Assembly (NCBI GenBank): GCA_034436555.1
Contig: DAOTUU010000040.1
Location: 37,369 to 101,368, forward strand
Length of the DNA: 64,000 nucleotides
Direction: 5' to 3'
DNA from: JAFMJV01 sp034436555
GTDB taxonomy: Bacteria > Chloroflexota > Limnocylindria > Limnocylindrales > CSP1-4
Part shown: in pieces, positions 8,809-17,456 of the stretch
Layout: the number at the start of each line of letters is the position of its first letter
Position numbering within the stretch: position 1 is the first letter of the stretch
The notes under the pieces: generated by a model
What the model was told of the DNA's origin: nothing
Database searches by the model: none
Seen by the model: only the letters and a program-made list of their open reading frames with translations
Position numbers and translations under genes: made by a program

Positions 8809-9456
8809 TCAGCCGGCCGCGGCGGTCGGGATGCCGGGATACGCCGGCGCCTGGAGCAGGCTGAGCTGGTCGAGCGGCCAGAACCGAAGCACCGCGCGTC
8901 CGATGACCTCGGTCTCCCTGACGGCACCGAAGCGCCGCGAGTCCAGGGAGCGGTCGCGATGGTCACCCATCACGATCAGCTCGCCCGCGGGAACGTCGTA
9001 CTCGGACCAGTCGAAGGAGCGGGTGGGGTAGTCGGGATTGACGTACGCCTCCTGGAGCTCCGCGCCATTCACCCACACATGGTCATCTCGGATCTCCACG
9101 TGGTCACCGGGCTCTCCGATGACGCGCTTGATGTACGGCGTCGCCCCCGGGTCCTCGTCGGGTGGGTGCAAGACCACCACGTCACCCCGGTGATAGCCCG
9201 TGAAGCGCGGCGTGAGCTTGTCCACCAGCAGATGCTGCTCCGGCTGGAACGAGTCCTGCATGGACTGACCCTCCACCCGAAAGGTCTGGAGCAGGAACGT
9301 CTGGATGACGAGATACAGCGCCACCGCGATGAGCGCGGTCGTGCCGATCTCGATGAGCTGGCCGACGATGCGCGGGCGATCGCCGGCTGGGCCAGCCTGG
9401 CTGGACCCGAGGGTGGATCCGGGGGTGACGCCGGGGGGTTCAGCATGATCGGTCAT
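8809..9456 (-). CDS. lepB: Signal peptidase I, copy 2
   Basis: A 215-residue paralogue of the next gene, sharing its organisation throughout. The membrane helix is at about 37-56, Ser65 lies in EGQSMQDSF, Lys110 in TPYIKRVIG, and box E is VMGDHRDRSLDSRRFG. As in copy 1, the residue after SMx is Asp instead of Pro. The two copies differ mostly in the N-terminal tail and near the substrate-binding loop (LQEAYVNPDYPTRSFDW against LDEPYVHYPIDPGEWDE), so they may divide substrates. The tandem arrangement points to a local duplication. Confidence 0.93.
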   Translation of the reverse strand: MTDHAEPPGVTPGSTLGSSQAGPAGDRPRIVGQLIEIGTTALIAVALYLVIQTFLLQTFRVEGQSMQDSFQPEQHLLVDKLTPRFTGYHRGDVVVLHPPDEDPGATPYIKRVIGEPGDHVEIRDDHVWVNGAELQEAYVNPDYPTRSFDWSEYDVPAGELIVMGDHRDRSLDSRRFGAVRETEVIGRAVLRFWPLDQLSLLQAPAYPGIPTAAAG

Positions 9457-9592
9457 CGCGGCGCCTAGGGTACCGCCGGGGGTGTCAGCGTGCAGATGGA
9501 CCGAGACGCACGCCCGCGCGGGACGCTAAGGTGCGGGATGGGGACGTCCGTGGGAGTCCCTGGGACCATCACGATCAGGGAGGGAGGCTGAG

Positions 9593-10006
9593 ATGGGAAT
9601 CTGGCAGGAGTACAAGTCATTCCTGACCAAGTCCAATGCGCTCGCGATGGCGGTCGGCATCATCATCGGCGCCGCGCTGGGCAGCGTCGTGACATCGCTC
9701 GTCAACGACATCATCAACCCGATCATCGGACTCATCCTGGGCGGCGTCGACTTCTCGAGCATGACCATCCAGCTTCAGGCCCCCGGCCCGGATCCGGAGG
9801 CGGACCCGGGCGTGTTCATCCGCTACGGCGCGTTCATCAACACGATCATCGCGTTCGTGGTCATCGCCTTCGTGGCGTTCGCGCTGACCAGGATGCTGCT
9901 GCCCAAGCCCGAGCCCGGTCCCGCGACCAAGACATGCCCCAGCTGCGGCGAGAGCGTCCTGGCGACCGCCAAGCGCTGCAAGTTCTGCACGTCGGACATC
10001 GCCTGA
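9593..10006 (+). CDS. mscL: Large-conductance mechanosensitive channel MscL with C-terminal zinc ribbon
   Basis: This 137-residue membrane protein should open under membrane tension to release solutes in osmotic downshock. The first helix carries the family gate segment (AMAVGIIIGAALGSVVTSLVNDII, about residues 18-41), and the second membrane helix is around 80-105. In place of the usual short helical bundle the C-terminus ends in CPSCGESVLATAKRCKFC, a four-cysteine zinc ribbon (CxxC...CxxC). AGGGAGG lies a few bases before the ATG. The zinc ribbon is the unusual part; it could bind metal or a partner at the cytoplasmic mouth. It is monocistronic and convergent with the L25 gene. Confidence 0.92.
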   Translation: MGIWQEYKSFLTKSNALAMAVGIIIGAALGSVVTSLVNDIINPIIGLILGGVDFSSMTIQLQAPGPDPEADPGVFIRYGAFINTIIAFVVIAFVAFALTRMLLPKPEPGPATKTCPSCGESVLATAKRCKFCTSDIA

Positions 10007-10030
10007 CCGGCAGGCGCTCCGGAGATGCCG

Positions 10031-10058
10031 ATCGCCCCGGCCCACCGGCCGGGGCGAT
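10031..10058. terminator. Perfect 12-bp hairpin between convergent mscL and rplY
   Basis: ATCGCCCCGGCC pairs perfectly with GGCCGGGGCGAT around the loop CACC. It lies 25 bases after the mscL stop and 100 bases after the rplY end in the other direction. No T-run follows, which is common in high-GC genomes. A bidirectional terminator is likely. Confidence 0.65.
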
Positions 10059-10157
10059 GTGCTGAGACCGAGGCGACCCACCGCATCGGAGCGCCCGCCG
10101 GACCGGAGCTCGCCCGCCGGACCAGGCCTCGTCGCCGGATCGGCTCGCCCCCGAGGA

Positions 10158-10796
10158 TCAGGCTCCTTCGGCTGAGGGCTCCTCGGCCGGCGACGGCGCG
10201 CCCGCGGCGAGATCGACCGAGTCCTCCGCGACCTCCGTGCGCGGTGCCTGGACGCGCGCGAGAGGTTCCGTGCCGTCCGTCAGGATGTGGACCCCCCTGG
10301 GCGCCACGACATCGCTCACGTGGATCGTGTCCTCGTAGCCCACCAGCGGAGTCACGTCCACCTCGATGGCCGTGGGCAGATCCGCAGGCAGGGCGCGGAT
10401 GTGCAGCGACTCCTTGAGGTGCAGGAGCGTGCCGCCCAGCTCCACCGCGCGTGACTCGCCCACCAGGACGACCGGCACGTCCACGGTCAGCTCCTCGGTC
10501 ATCTTCACGAGGTGGAAGTCCAGATGGACGGGCTTCCGGGTGAGCGGATCCTCGGCGATCGACTGGACGAGCACGGGCTTCGCCTTGCCGCCACCGACCG
10601 TCAGGTCCAGCAGCGTGTTCCGGGTGACCTGGTGTCGTCTCAGGATCTCCCAGTCCAGGGCGCTCACCTGGATCGGCTGGGACGCCTGGCCCTGGCCGAA
10701 GATGACCGCGGGCAGGATGCCCTCGCGGCGCAGCACATTGACCTTCTTGCCGACGACCGTGCGGGGCTCCGCGGCGAGACTGGGACGGGTGCTCAC
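10158..10796 (-). CDS. rplY: 50S ribosomal protein bL25, long CTC form
   Basis: A 212-residue protein that binds 5S rRNA in the large ribosomal subunit. The N-terminal L25 domain starts LAAEPRTVVGKKVNVLRREG and contains GILPAVIFGQG; the CTC-type C-terminal beta domain follows (DVPVVLVGESRAVELGG, then HIRALPADLPTAIEVDV). The tail is acidic and Ala/Pro-rich. The GTG start (VSTRPS) is chosen because L25 homology begins there and a GAGGT lies upstream; the longer frame adds 58 Arg-rich residues of no resemblance. Divergent from the response regulator gene. Confidence 0.92.
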   Translation of the reverse strand: MSTRPSLAAEPRTVVGKKVNVLRREGILPAVIFGQGQASQPIQVSALDWEILRRHQVTRNTLLDLTVGGGKAKPVLVQSIAEDPLTRKPVHLDFHLVKMTEELTVDVPVVLVGESRAVELGGTLLHLKESLHIRALPADLPTAIEVDVTPLVGYEDTIHVSDVVAPRGVHILTDGTEPLARVQAPRTEVAEDSVDLAAGAPSPAEEPSAEGA

Positions 10797-10962
10797 GGGG
10801 TGGTGACCTCGAGTGGATGATGGGCGATGGCGGCCCCGGGGCGGGCGGCGGGTGGTCGCGCGCACTGCATCCCGGCGCACACCCGCGCAGCGTGGCGCGG
10901 GAGACGGGTGGCCATCGTAGCACGAGCGCCCCCCGCCCCGGCACGCTACCATCGCCGCGCAG

Positions 10963-11658
10963 ATGGCCACGATCCTGGTCGTCGAGGATGAGTTCGCCGT
11001 CGCGCGCGGTCTCCAGTACGCGCTCCAGCAGGAGGGCTACGAGGTCACCGTCGCGTCAAACGGCGAGGAGGGGCTGGCGGTCGCCGGCGAGCTGGCCCCG
11101 GACCTGATCATCCTTGACGTTCGACTCCCCGGCATCGACGGATTCGAGCTGCTGCGCCGTCTGCGCGCCACCGGGTCCAAGGCACCCGTGCTGATGCTCA
11201 CCGCGCGCGACGATGAGGTGGACAAGGTCATCGGGCTGGAGCTGGGTGCGGACGACTACCTAACCAAGCCATTCGGCCTGCGGGAGCTGATGAGCCGCAT
11301 CAAGGCGCTCCTCCGGCGCGCCTACGGAGACCTGGCGGATGCCGTGGGCGGCAGGCAGATCCGCCACAAGGACCTGGTCATCGACCTGGAGCGCCGGCGC
11401 GTGCTGCGCGGCCAGAAGCGCATCAACCTGACGGCGACCGAGTTCGAGCTGTTGCGCCACCTGGCGGCGCGGCCCGGCCGCGTGTTCTCGCGCCGAGAGC
11501 TGCTGGAGCTGGTGCGCGACTACGAGGCGCTGGACCAGGACGAGAAGACCATCAACGTCCATGTCTCGCACCTGCGCGAGAAGCTCGAGGATGACCCCAC
11601 GAACCCCTCGTTCATCCTCACCGTGCGCGGGGCGGGCTACGCGTTCGCGGAGCGCTGA
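10963..11658 (+). CDS. OmpR-family response regulator
   Basis: This 231-residue DNA-binding response regulator has a receiver domain (1-120) with the acidic pocket E8/D9, phospho-acceptor Asp52, Thr80 and Lys102 (YLTKPFG). A winged-helix domain follows (about 135-228; INLTATEFELLRHLA, EKTINVHVSHLREKLEDD, VRGAGYAF). The partner histidine kinase starts 45 bases downstream. TACCAT at 10947-10952 ends ten bases before the ATG, and no Shine-Dalgarno site is visible, so the transcript may have almost no leader. The target genes are unknown; the membrane HtrA protease just after the kinase suggests an envelope-stress role (inference). Confidence 0.94.
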   Translation: MATILVVEDEFAVARGLQYALQQEGYEVTVASNGEEGLAVAGELAPDLIILDVRLPGIDGFELLRRLRATGSKAPVLMLTARDDEVDKVIGLELGADDYLTKPFGLRELMSRIKALLRRAYGDLADAVGGRQIRHKDLVIDLERRRVLRGQKRINLTATEFELLRHLAARPGRVFSRRELLELVRDYEALDQDEKTINVHVSHLREKLEDDPTNPSFILTVRGAGYAFAER

Positions 11659-11703
11659 CGTCCGGGACGTCGCGCGCGGCAGCCGCCACCGGTCCCTGGG
11701 CCT

Positions 11704-13266
11704 GTGATGAGGCGCGACTGGCGCCACGTCGGCGGGTACCGCCTCCGCCTCGGCATCGCATTCGCCACGGTCGTCCTGCTGGCGCTGGGAATCGTGCTCG
11801 CGACGCTGCCGCGCCTGCTCGACGACTACCTCAGGAACCAAGAGCTGGCGAACCTGGAGGCGCGCACGGCGGCGGTCGCCCGGCTCGTCTCGGACGAGAT
11901 CGTGCGCGCCACCACCACCGGCCGCGACTTCCAGCTGCCCATCCTCAACGAGGGGCAGGACCCGATCACGCCCAGCTTCTCGCTGCTGGATGCGCTGGGT
12001 GGCCCGGACGGCGGGTTCGTGGCGGAGCTCACGGACAGCATCGCATCGGCGGACGTGCACATCGCGGTGTTCGAGAGCCCTGCCGCACAGGAGCGAGGCG
12101 ATCCGCCGGTGGTGCGGCTCGACGCCGACCTGTCTCCGGACGCGGGTGCTCCGGGCCAGCGGCGGGAGCCGATCCGCGCATCACGCACGGAGACCGTCCG
12201 AGACACCTACTGGTCTCAGTCGCTGGGAGCGGTGCCGCAGCGGCCGGTGCAGGTGACGCTGGAGAACCCGTTCACCTCCCGCGCGCGGACGCTCCAGACC
12301 ATCGACCAGGTCCTGGTCATCGCGACCGTCGCGGGTCTGGTGACCGCCGGCATCGTGTCGCTCATCCTCACCCAGTGGCTGGGTGACCCGATCCGCCGCC
12401 TCATCCGGGCCGCCCGCCAGCTCGCCGACGGTCGCCTCGAGGCGCGCGTGGCCCTGCCGGCGACCGCCGCACCGGAGGTGACCGAGCTGGGCGAGGCGTT
12501 CAACCAGATGGCCGAGCGGCTGGGGGAATCGATCGGCGTCATCTCCGCCGACCGTGACCGCAGCCGCGAGTTCGTGGCTGACGTGTCCCACGAGCTGCGC
12601 ACCCCCATCGCGGCGCTGCGCACCTTCAACGAGCTGCTCCGGGGCGGCGCGGCAGAGGACCCCGAGGCTCGCGAGGAGTTCCTGGAGCAGAGCGCCCGTC
12701 AGATCGAGCGGATGGAGTGGCTCGCCACCAACCTGCTGGAGCTGTCCAAGCTCGATTCCGGCCTGGTCCAGCTGAATCTGCGCGAGGAGGACCTGCGCGG
12801 GGTGGTGGAGTCGGCCTACCAGCAGGCGGAACCCGTGGCGGGACGCAAGGGGGTCGAGCTGATCCTGGAGGTGCCGCCGGAGGCGGTCCGCCAGCTCCAC
12901 GATCCGCCGCGCATGGGTCAGGTGCTCACGAACCTCATCGGCAATGCCATCAAGTTCACGCCCCGCGGCGGCCAGGTCCGCGTGACCCTCGCGGTCGCGC
13001 CCGAGGGTGCGCGGGTGACCGTCACGGACACGGGCGTGGGCATCCCGCCGGACGAGCTGCCGCACGTGTTCGAGCGATTCTGGCGTGGTGCCGGGACGAG
13101 GGAGCGCGGCAGCGGCTCGGGACTCGGCCTGTCGATCGTGAAGCGGATCGTGGACATGCATGACGGGCGCATCCAGGTGACGTCCACGCCGGGCGCGGGC
13201 AGCCGGTTCACGGTCCTGCTGCCGCGCTCGATGTCCGTTTCTTCACCGACGTCCGGTCCCGTCTGA
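11704..13266 (+). CDS. Sensor histidine kinase
   Basis: A 520-residue membrane kinase, partner of the preceding regulator. Helix 1 is at about 15-37, an extracellular sensor domain of some 160 residues follows, and helix 2 is near 203-222. Then come a HAMP domain (WLGDPIRRLIRAARQLADG), the H-box with His296 (ADVSHELRTPIAALR), the N-box (LIGNAIKF) and the G-boxes (DTGVGIP, GSGLGLSIVKRI). All catalytic boxes are intact. The signal sensed is not apparent from the sensor sequence. A GTG at 11704 immediately precedes an ATG at 11707; either could start translation. The HtrA-type protease gene follows 80 bases later. Confidence 0.94.
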   Translation: MMRRDWRHVGGYRLRLGIAFATVVLLALGIVLATLPRLLDDYLRNQELANLEARTAAVARLVSDEIVRATTTGRDFQLPILNEGQDPITPSFSLLDALGGPDGGFVAELTDSIASADVHIAVFESPAAQERGDPPVVRLDADLSPDAGAPGQRREPIRASRTETVRDTYWSQSLGAVPQRPVQVTLENPFTSRARTLQTIDQVLVIATVAGLVTAGIVSLILTQWLGDPIRRLIRAARQLADGRLEARVALPATAAPEVTELGEAFNQMAERLGESIGVISADRDRSREFVADVSHELRTPIAALRTFNELLRGGAAEDPEAREEFLEQSARQIERMEWLATNLLELSKLDSGLVQLNLREEDLRGVVESAYQQAEPVAGRKGVELILEVPPEAVRQLHDPPRMGQVLTNLIGNAIKFTPRGGQVRVTLAVAPEGARVTVTDTGVGIPPDELPHVFERFWRGAGTRERGSGSGLGLSIVKRIVDMHDGRIQVTSTPGAGSRFTVLLPRSMSVSSPTSGPV

Positions 13267-13346
13267 ATCGTGGACATGGCACCCTTGGGCACGATGCATC
13301 CCACCGCGGCACGGACCCGTGGACGGTCCGCCCGCTCCCCTCGCCC

Positions 13347-14762
13347 ATGACCGATCAGCCACGTCCTGACGCGGACGACGCGACGTCCTCCTTCTCGCCG
13401 CCGCCGTCCGGCCGCCCGAGGTGGGTCGACCAGGGATGGGGCACGCCGACCGGTGGCGCCGGCGGCGGACATCCCGCCCCGTCGGCCGGAGCGCCCACGT
13501 GGTACGAGCCTGCCGGTCCGGCGGGCGGTCCGCGGGGATCGGTCGGCCCGGGACACTCCCCGGACGCCCACCGTGGCACGTCGTCCGCGGCCGCGGGGCG
13601 CGGCGTGGGCCTCGCGAGCGTCGCCGGGATCGCCGTCCTGGCGGGCGTGGTGGGTGCCCTGCTCACCGTCGGCATCCTGGGCGTCGGTGGGTTCCTGGGG
13701 GCACCCGGCACCACCACGGACCTGACGCCCATGGCACCCACCAGCGACACCATGGTCGTCACGCGCATCGAGCAGTCGGACATCATCGCGGCCGTGAACC
13801 GGGTGAGCCCGGCGGTCGTGACCATCACCACCCGGACCGCGATGCCCGACGGATCGCCGAGCGATCCGCTCGCGGTGGCGGCGACCGGTGTCGGCTCGGG
13901 GATCATCTTCAGCAGCGATCAGCCGCTCGCCCTCACGGCGCGTCACGTGGTGTGTGGCGGCGACGCCCTCACCGTCCGGCTGCTCGATGGGCGCGAGTTC
14001 GCGGCCACCGTCTACGGCGTCGACACCCTGACCGACCTGGCCGTGGTGCGCATCGATTCGGGCGGCCAGGACCTGCCGGTGGCGCGCATGGGGGACTCGT
14101 CTGCGCTCCAGCCGGGCCAGGTCTCCATCGCCATCGGGTCTCCCATGGGCACGCATGCCGCCTCGGTGACGAGCGGGGTCATCTCCGCGCTCGGCCGGGA
14201 TGTCTCCGTGACGGAGCGGTGCCAGGGTGATCGGCACGTGCTCCACAGCCTCATCCAGACAGACGCCCGGATCAACCGTGGCAACTCGGGCGGCCCGCTC
14301 ATCGACGCCACCGGACGCGTGATCGGCGTGAGCACCGTCGAGGCGGGAGGGGGTGGCGAGGGCGTCGGCTTCGCGGTCCCCATCAACATCGCGCGGCCGA
14401 TCATGGACCAGGCGATCGCGGGCCTCGCGCTCAGTCGGCCGTGGATCGGGATCCAGTCCCAGCCGGTCACGCCCGCGCTCGTGACGCGCCTGGACCTGCC
14501 AGTCGACTACGGCGTCCTCGTCGACCAGCCGGCGGACAGCCTCGATCCTGCGGTCACCCCGGGCGGTCCGGCGGCGCGCGCGGGCATCCTGGACGGAGAC
14601 GTCATCACCGCCATCGACGAGGAGCGCATCGACGCCAGCCACCCGCTCGATGACCTGCTCGCGCAGTACCGCGCTGACGACACGCTCGTGCTCTCGATCC
14701 TCCGGGACGGCCACACGTTCACCGTGCGCGTGACCCTGGGGACCCGACCCGCGGGCCCGTAG
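13347..14762 (+). CDS. Membrane-anchored HtrA/DegP-type serine protease with PDZ domain
   Basis: A 471-residue protease. A Pro/Gly-rich cytoplasmic segment (1-85) is followed by one membrane helix (about 88-112) and a trypsin-like domain outside the membrane with the triad His200 (TARHVV), Asp230 (DTLTDLAVV) and Ser314 (NRGNSGGPL). A PDZ domain (about 380-468; GVLVDQPADS, GILDGDVITAIDEERID) ends it. Cys203 and Cys292 could form a disulfide. Such proteins degrade or refold damaged envelope proteins. Its place behind a two-component system is shared with many high-GC Gram-positive-type genomes. The 3' end lies six bases from the end of folB on the other strand. Confidence 0.93.
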   Translation: MTDQPRPDADDATSSFSPPPSGRPRWVDQGWGTPTGGAGGGHPAPSAGAPTWYEPAGPAGGPRGSVGPGHSPDAHRGTSSAAAGRGVGLASVAGIAVLAGVVGALLTVGILGVGGFLGAPGTTTDLTPMAPTSDTMVVTRIEQSDIIAAVNRVSPAVVTITTRTAMPDGSPSDPLAVAATGVGSGIIFSSDQPLALTARHVVCGGDALTVRLLDGREFAATVYGVDTLTDLAVVRIDSGGQDLPVARMGDSSALQPGQVSIAIGSPMGTHAASVTSGVISALGRDVSVTERCQGDRHVLHSLIQTDARINRGNSGGPLIDATGRVIGVSTVEAGGGGEGVGFAVPINIARPIMDQAIAGLALSRPWIGIQSQPVTPALVTRLDLPVDYGVLVDQPADSLDPAVTPGGPAARAGILDGDVITAIDEERIDASHPLDDLLAQYRADDTLVLSILRDGHTFTVRVTLGTRPAGP

Positions 14763-14768
14763 GGCCGA

Positions 14769-15140
14769 TCAGGCCGGGCGCGAGCGCTCGCGGCGGATCT
14801 CCACCTGGGCGAACGCCAGATCCGCATCCACGGGCACCGCGAGCTTGCGGACCCGCACGGAGACCGCATCAGCCGCGGTCATGGCGAGGACGCGCTCCGC
14901 GATCGTCGCCGCGATCGCCTCCAGGAGCCGGAAGGAGCCTCGCTCCACGACATCGCCCACGAGCGCGATGAGCGGACCGTAGTCGACCGTGTCCGCGACG
15001 TCGTCGGTGGTGCCGGCGCGCGCCAGGTCGACCTCCACCTCCAGGTCCACCTCGATCGGCTGCGGCAGCGCGCGCTCCGCATCGCCCACGCCATGCCTGC
15101 CCTCGAAGCACATCGCCTGGAGCGTGATCCGGTCGGTCAT
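14769..15140 (-). CDS. folB: Dihydroneopterin aldolase
   Basis: A 123-residue folate enzyme that cleaves dihydroneopterin to 6-hydroxymethyl-dihydropterin and glycolaldehyde. Recognisable parts are ITLQAMCFEGRHGVG at the N-terminus, the strand PIEVDLEVEVDLA, DTVDYGPLIALV, and the C-terminal VSVRVRKLAVPVDADLAFAQVEI. Length matches the family. The ATG lies four bases after the folP stop, and this is the last gene of the four-gene folate unit. A longer in-frame extension into folP is not family-like. Confidence 0.93.
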   Translation of the reverse strand: MTDRITLQAMCFEGRHGVGDAERALPQPIEVDLEVEVDLARAGTTDDVADTVDYGPLIALVGDVVERGSFRLLEAIAATIAERVLAMTAADAVSVRVRKLAVPVDADLAFAQVEIRRERSRPA

Positions 15141-15144
15141 CGGG

Positions 15145-15996
15145 TCATCCTGCCACGTCGTGGTCCCGCCAGCCGCGGACGATCGCGTCCGCCATCCGCG
15201 CCACGCGCACGTTCGCGCCCACATCGTGGACACGCACCAGGTCCACGCCGGCGGCGACCCCGAGCGCGGTCGTGGCGAGCGTCCCCTCGAGGCGCGCCTC
15301 CGCCGGCAGATCGAGGACCCGACCGATGGTGGACTTGCGGCTCGTGCCCAGGAGCACCGGACGGTCCAGCACTCGCAGTCGTGCCAGGCCACGCAGGAGC
15401 GCCAGGTTCTCCTGAGTGGTCTTGCCGAACCCGATGCCCGGATCGACGATCAGCAGCTCTCGCGCGCATCCGGTGGCAACCGCGCGCCCGACCGCCGCGC
15501 GCAGGTCGGCGACCACCTCGTCGACGACGTCCCGGAACGGTTCGGCGCGACGCGCGTGCATCACGATGAGCGGCACACGCCTGTCCGCGGCCACCGCCTG
15601 GAGCTGCGCCTCCGGCGATGTGCCCAGGACATCGTTCAGCAGATCGGCGCCCGCGTCCAGCGCCGCTCGCGCCACGGCGGCCTTCGCCGTGTCCACGCTG
15701 ATCGGCATGTGGGGCAGCGCCGCCCTGACCGCCGCCACCACCGGCACGACCCGCGCCAGCTCCTGGTCCTCCGTCACCGCGTCATGGCCGGGTCGAGACG
15801 ACTCGCCGCCGATGTCGAGCAGGTCCGCACCCTCGGCGTCCATCCGGCGGGCCTGGGCCACGGCGGCCACCACCGGATCGCCATCGTTCAGCAGCCCATC
15901 GCCGCTGAACGAGTCGGGCGTGATGTTGAGGATGCCCATGACGTACGTGCGGGCACCCCAGGCGAAGCTGCGACCGCGCAGCGCGAGCGTGGTCAT
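15145..15996 (-). CDS. folP: Dihydropteroate synthase
   Basis: This 283-residue TIM-barrel enzyme joins the pterin diphosphate to p-aminobenzoate. Family motifs are intact: GILNITPDSFSGDG near the N-terminus, LLDIGGESSRPG, PISVDTAKAAVA, DPGIGFGKT, LLGTSRKS and VRVHDVGANVRV near the end. It is the sulfonamide target. The ATG overlaps the folC stop by four bases (ATGA), and folB follows after four bases, so expression is coupled. Confidence 0.95.
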   Translation of the reverse strand: MTTLALRGRSFAWGARTYVMGILNITPDSFSGDGLLNDGDPVVAAVAQARRMDAEGADLLDIGGESSRPGHDAVTEDQELARVVPVVAAVRAALPHMPISVDTAKAAVARAALDAGADLLNDVLGTSPEAQLQAVAADRRVPLIVMHARRAEPFRDVVDEVVADLRAAVGRAVATGCARELLIVDPGIGFGKTTQENLALLRGLARLRVLDRPVLLGTSRKSTIGRVLDLPAEARLEGTLATTALGVAAGVDLVRVHDVGANVRVARMADAIVRGWRDHDVAG

Positions 15997-17447
15997 CCGG
16001 CCGTCTCCGGGGGCAGCGCGAGCGTCCGCACCGCCCCGACCAGGTACAGCGAGCCCGCGACGATGAGCGGGCCGTGCTCGTCACGGGCGCTCGCCATGGC
16101 GCGCGACCACGCCTCGCCCAGCTGCTCCACGGCCTGCGCTCCGTGGCGGACCCAGCGTCCGGCCAGCGTGGCGGCGGGCATGGCGCGCGGCGCGCCCGGC
16201 ACGGTCACGGTCAGGACGCGCGCCGTGCGCAGCCGCTCGGAGGTCCCCAGGGCGGCCAGCATGGCGTCCACCTCCTTGTCCGCCATCACCCCCAGCAGCA
16301 GCGTGGCGCGCCCGCGAGACAGCAGCGCATCCATGGAATCGACGGCGCGCGCCAGCGCCGCCGCACCCGCCGCGTTGTGGGCGCCGTCGAGCAGCACATC
16401 CGGCCACCCGCGCACGGCGGTCGCACCGGCCCGGACCGCACGACCATCCGGTGCGAGGGTCAGCAGCTCCAGGCGCCCGGGCCAGCGAGCCTCCGCCAGT
16501 CCCTCGCGCACGGCCGACTCGTCGATCCGGGCGATGCCCGCGGCGGCGAGGGCGTCCACGATGCCCAGCGCCACCGCCGCGTTCTGCGCCTGGTGGGCCC
16601 CCAGCAGTCCCAGACGCAGGTCCCCGCGCGACGCGTCCCTGACGACGATGCCCTCACGGCCCAGCGCAAGCACCGGGAGCGGGGCGGTGACGGTCAGCGG
16701 GACACCCATCCGCGATGCCCGCCGCCGGATCACCGCCAGGGCGTCACCATCCGCCCCCGTCACCGCCCGGTTCCCGCGCTTCACGATGGCGGCCTTCTCT
16801 CGCGCGATGGCCGGGATGGTGTCGCCCAGGTGCTCCATGTGGTCACGCTGGACGTTCACGATCGCGGCCACCCCGCCATCCCATGCGTTCGTGGCATCGA
16901 GTCGGCCGCCCAGGCCCACCTCCACCACGGCGACCTCGACACCGGACCGCTCGAACCACAGGAACGCCGCTGCGGTGAGCACCTCGAACTCCGTGGGAGC
17001 GCCGTGCCGTCGCTCGACCCGGTCCGCAGCGACCAGGGCCTCGGCGAGCAGCTCCCCGAATGGCTGCGCCGCGATCGGCCGACCATCCACGACGATCCGC
17101 TCACGGTAGTGCAGCAGGTGCGGCTTGGGGGTCTGGCCCACGCGGTATCCCGCGGCCCGCAGCATGGACGCGACCATGGCCTGGGTGCTGCCCTTGCCGT
17201 TCGTGCCGCCGATGAGCACTCCCCGCAGCGCGCGCTCGGGCGAGCCCAGCGCCCGCAGGAGGGCGCGCGTCCGGCCGAGGCCGAGGCGGATGCCGAAGCG
17301 TCCCCGCGCCTGGAGCGCCGCGATGGCCGCCGCGTCCGGCGCGCCACCGGGGTCCGGCGCGCCACCGTGGTCCGGCGCGCCACCGGGGTCCGGCGCGCCA
17401 CCGGGGTCCGGCGCGCGCCCAGGGTCGGCCAGGGTTCTGTCAGGCAT
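15993..17447 (-). CDS. folC: Bifunctional folylpolyglutamate synthase/dihydrofolate synthase
   Basis: A 484-residue Mur-ligase-type enzyme that adds glutamate to dihydropteroate and to folates. The P-loop GGTNGKGSTQ is near residue 82, followed by GLGGRLDATNA, NVQRDHMEHLG, and the C-terminal domain with LLDGAHNAAG. The family-like sequence starts near residue 40. The first 38 residues are a degenerate PDPGGA repeat encoded by an 18-base tandem array. No better start lies inside, because the array runs up to the AAAIAALQARGRFGIRLG segment. The gene lies nine bases after a small Cys-rich gene and overlaps folP by four bases. Confidence 0.93.
   Translation of the reverse strand: MPDRTLADPGRAPDPGGAPDPGGAPDHGGAPDPGGAPDAAAIAALQARGRFGIRLGLGRTRALLRALGSPERALRGVLIGGTNGKGSTQAMVASMLRAAGYRVGQTPKPHLLHYRERIVVDGRPIAAQPFGELLAEALVAADRVERRHGAPTEFEVLTAAAFLWFERSGVEVAVVEVGLGGRLDATNAWDGGVAAIVNVQRDHMEHLGDTIPAIAREKAAIVKRGNRAVTGADGDALAVIRRRASRMGVPLTVTAPLPVLALGREGIVVRDASRGDLRLGLLGAHQAQNAAVALGIVDALAAAGIARIDESAVREGLAEARWPGRLELLTLAPDGRAVRAGATAVRGWPDVLLDGAHNAAGAAALARAVDSMDALLSRGRATLLLGVMADKEVDAMLAALGTSERLRTARVLTVTVPGAPRAMPAATLAGRWVRHGAQAVEQLGEAWSRAMASARDEHGPLIVAGSLYLVGAVRTLALPPETAG
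17334..17423. repeat. 18-bp tandem repeat in the folC 5' end
   Basis: The unit GTCCGGCGCGCCACCGGG occurs at 17334, 17352 (one mismatch), 17370 and 17388, with a degenerate fifth unit at 17406. Each full unit contains the palindrome GGCGCGCC. Read on the minus strand it encodes six-residue repeats of the GGAPDP type, so changes in copy number keep the reading frame. Confidence 0.9.
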
Positions 17448-17456
17448 CCGGGCGCC

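Noticed and set aside
17334..17423. Short regular repeats considered as a CRISPR array
   Set aside because: Contiguous 18-base units without spacers, inside the folC reading frame.
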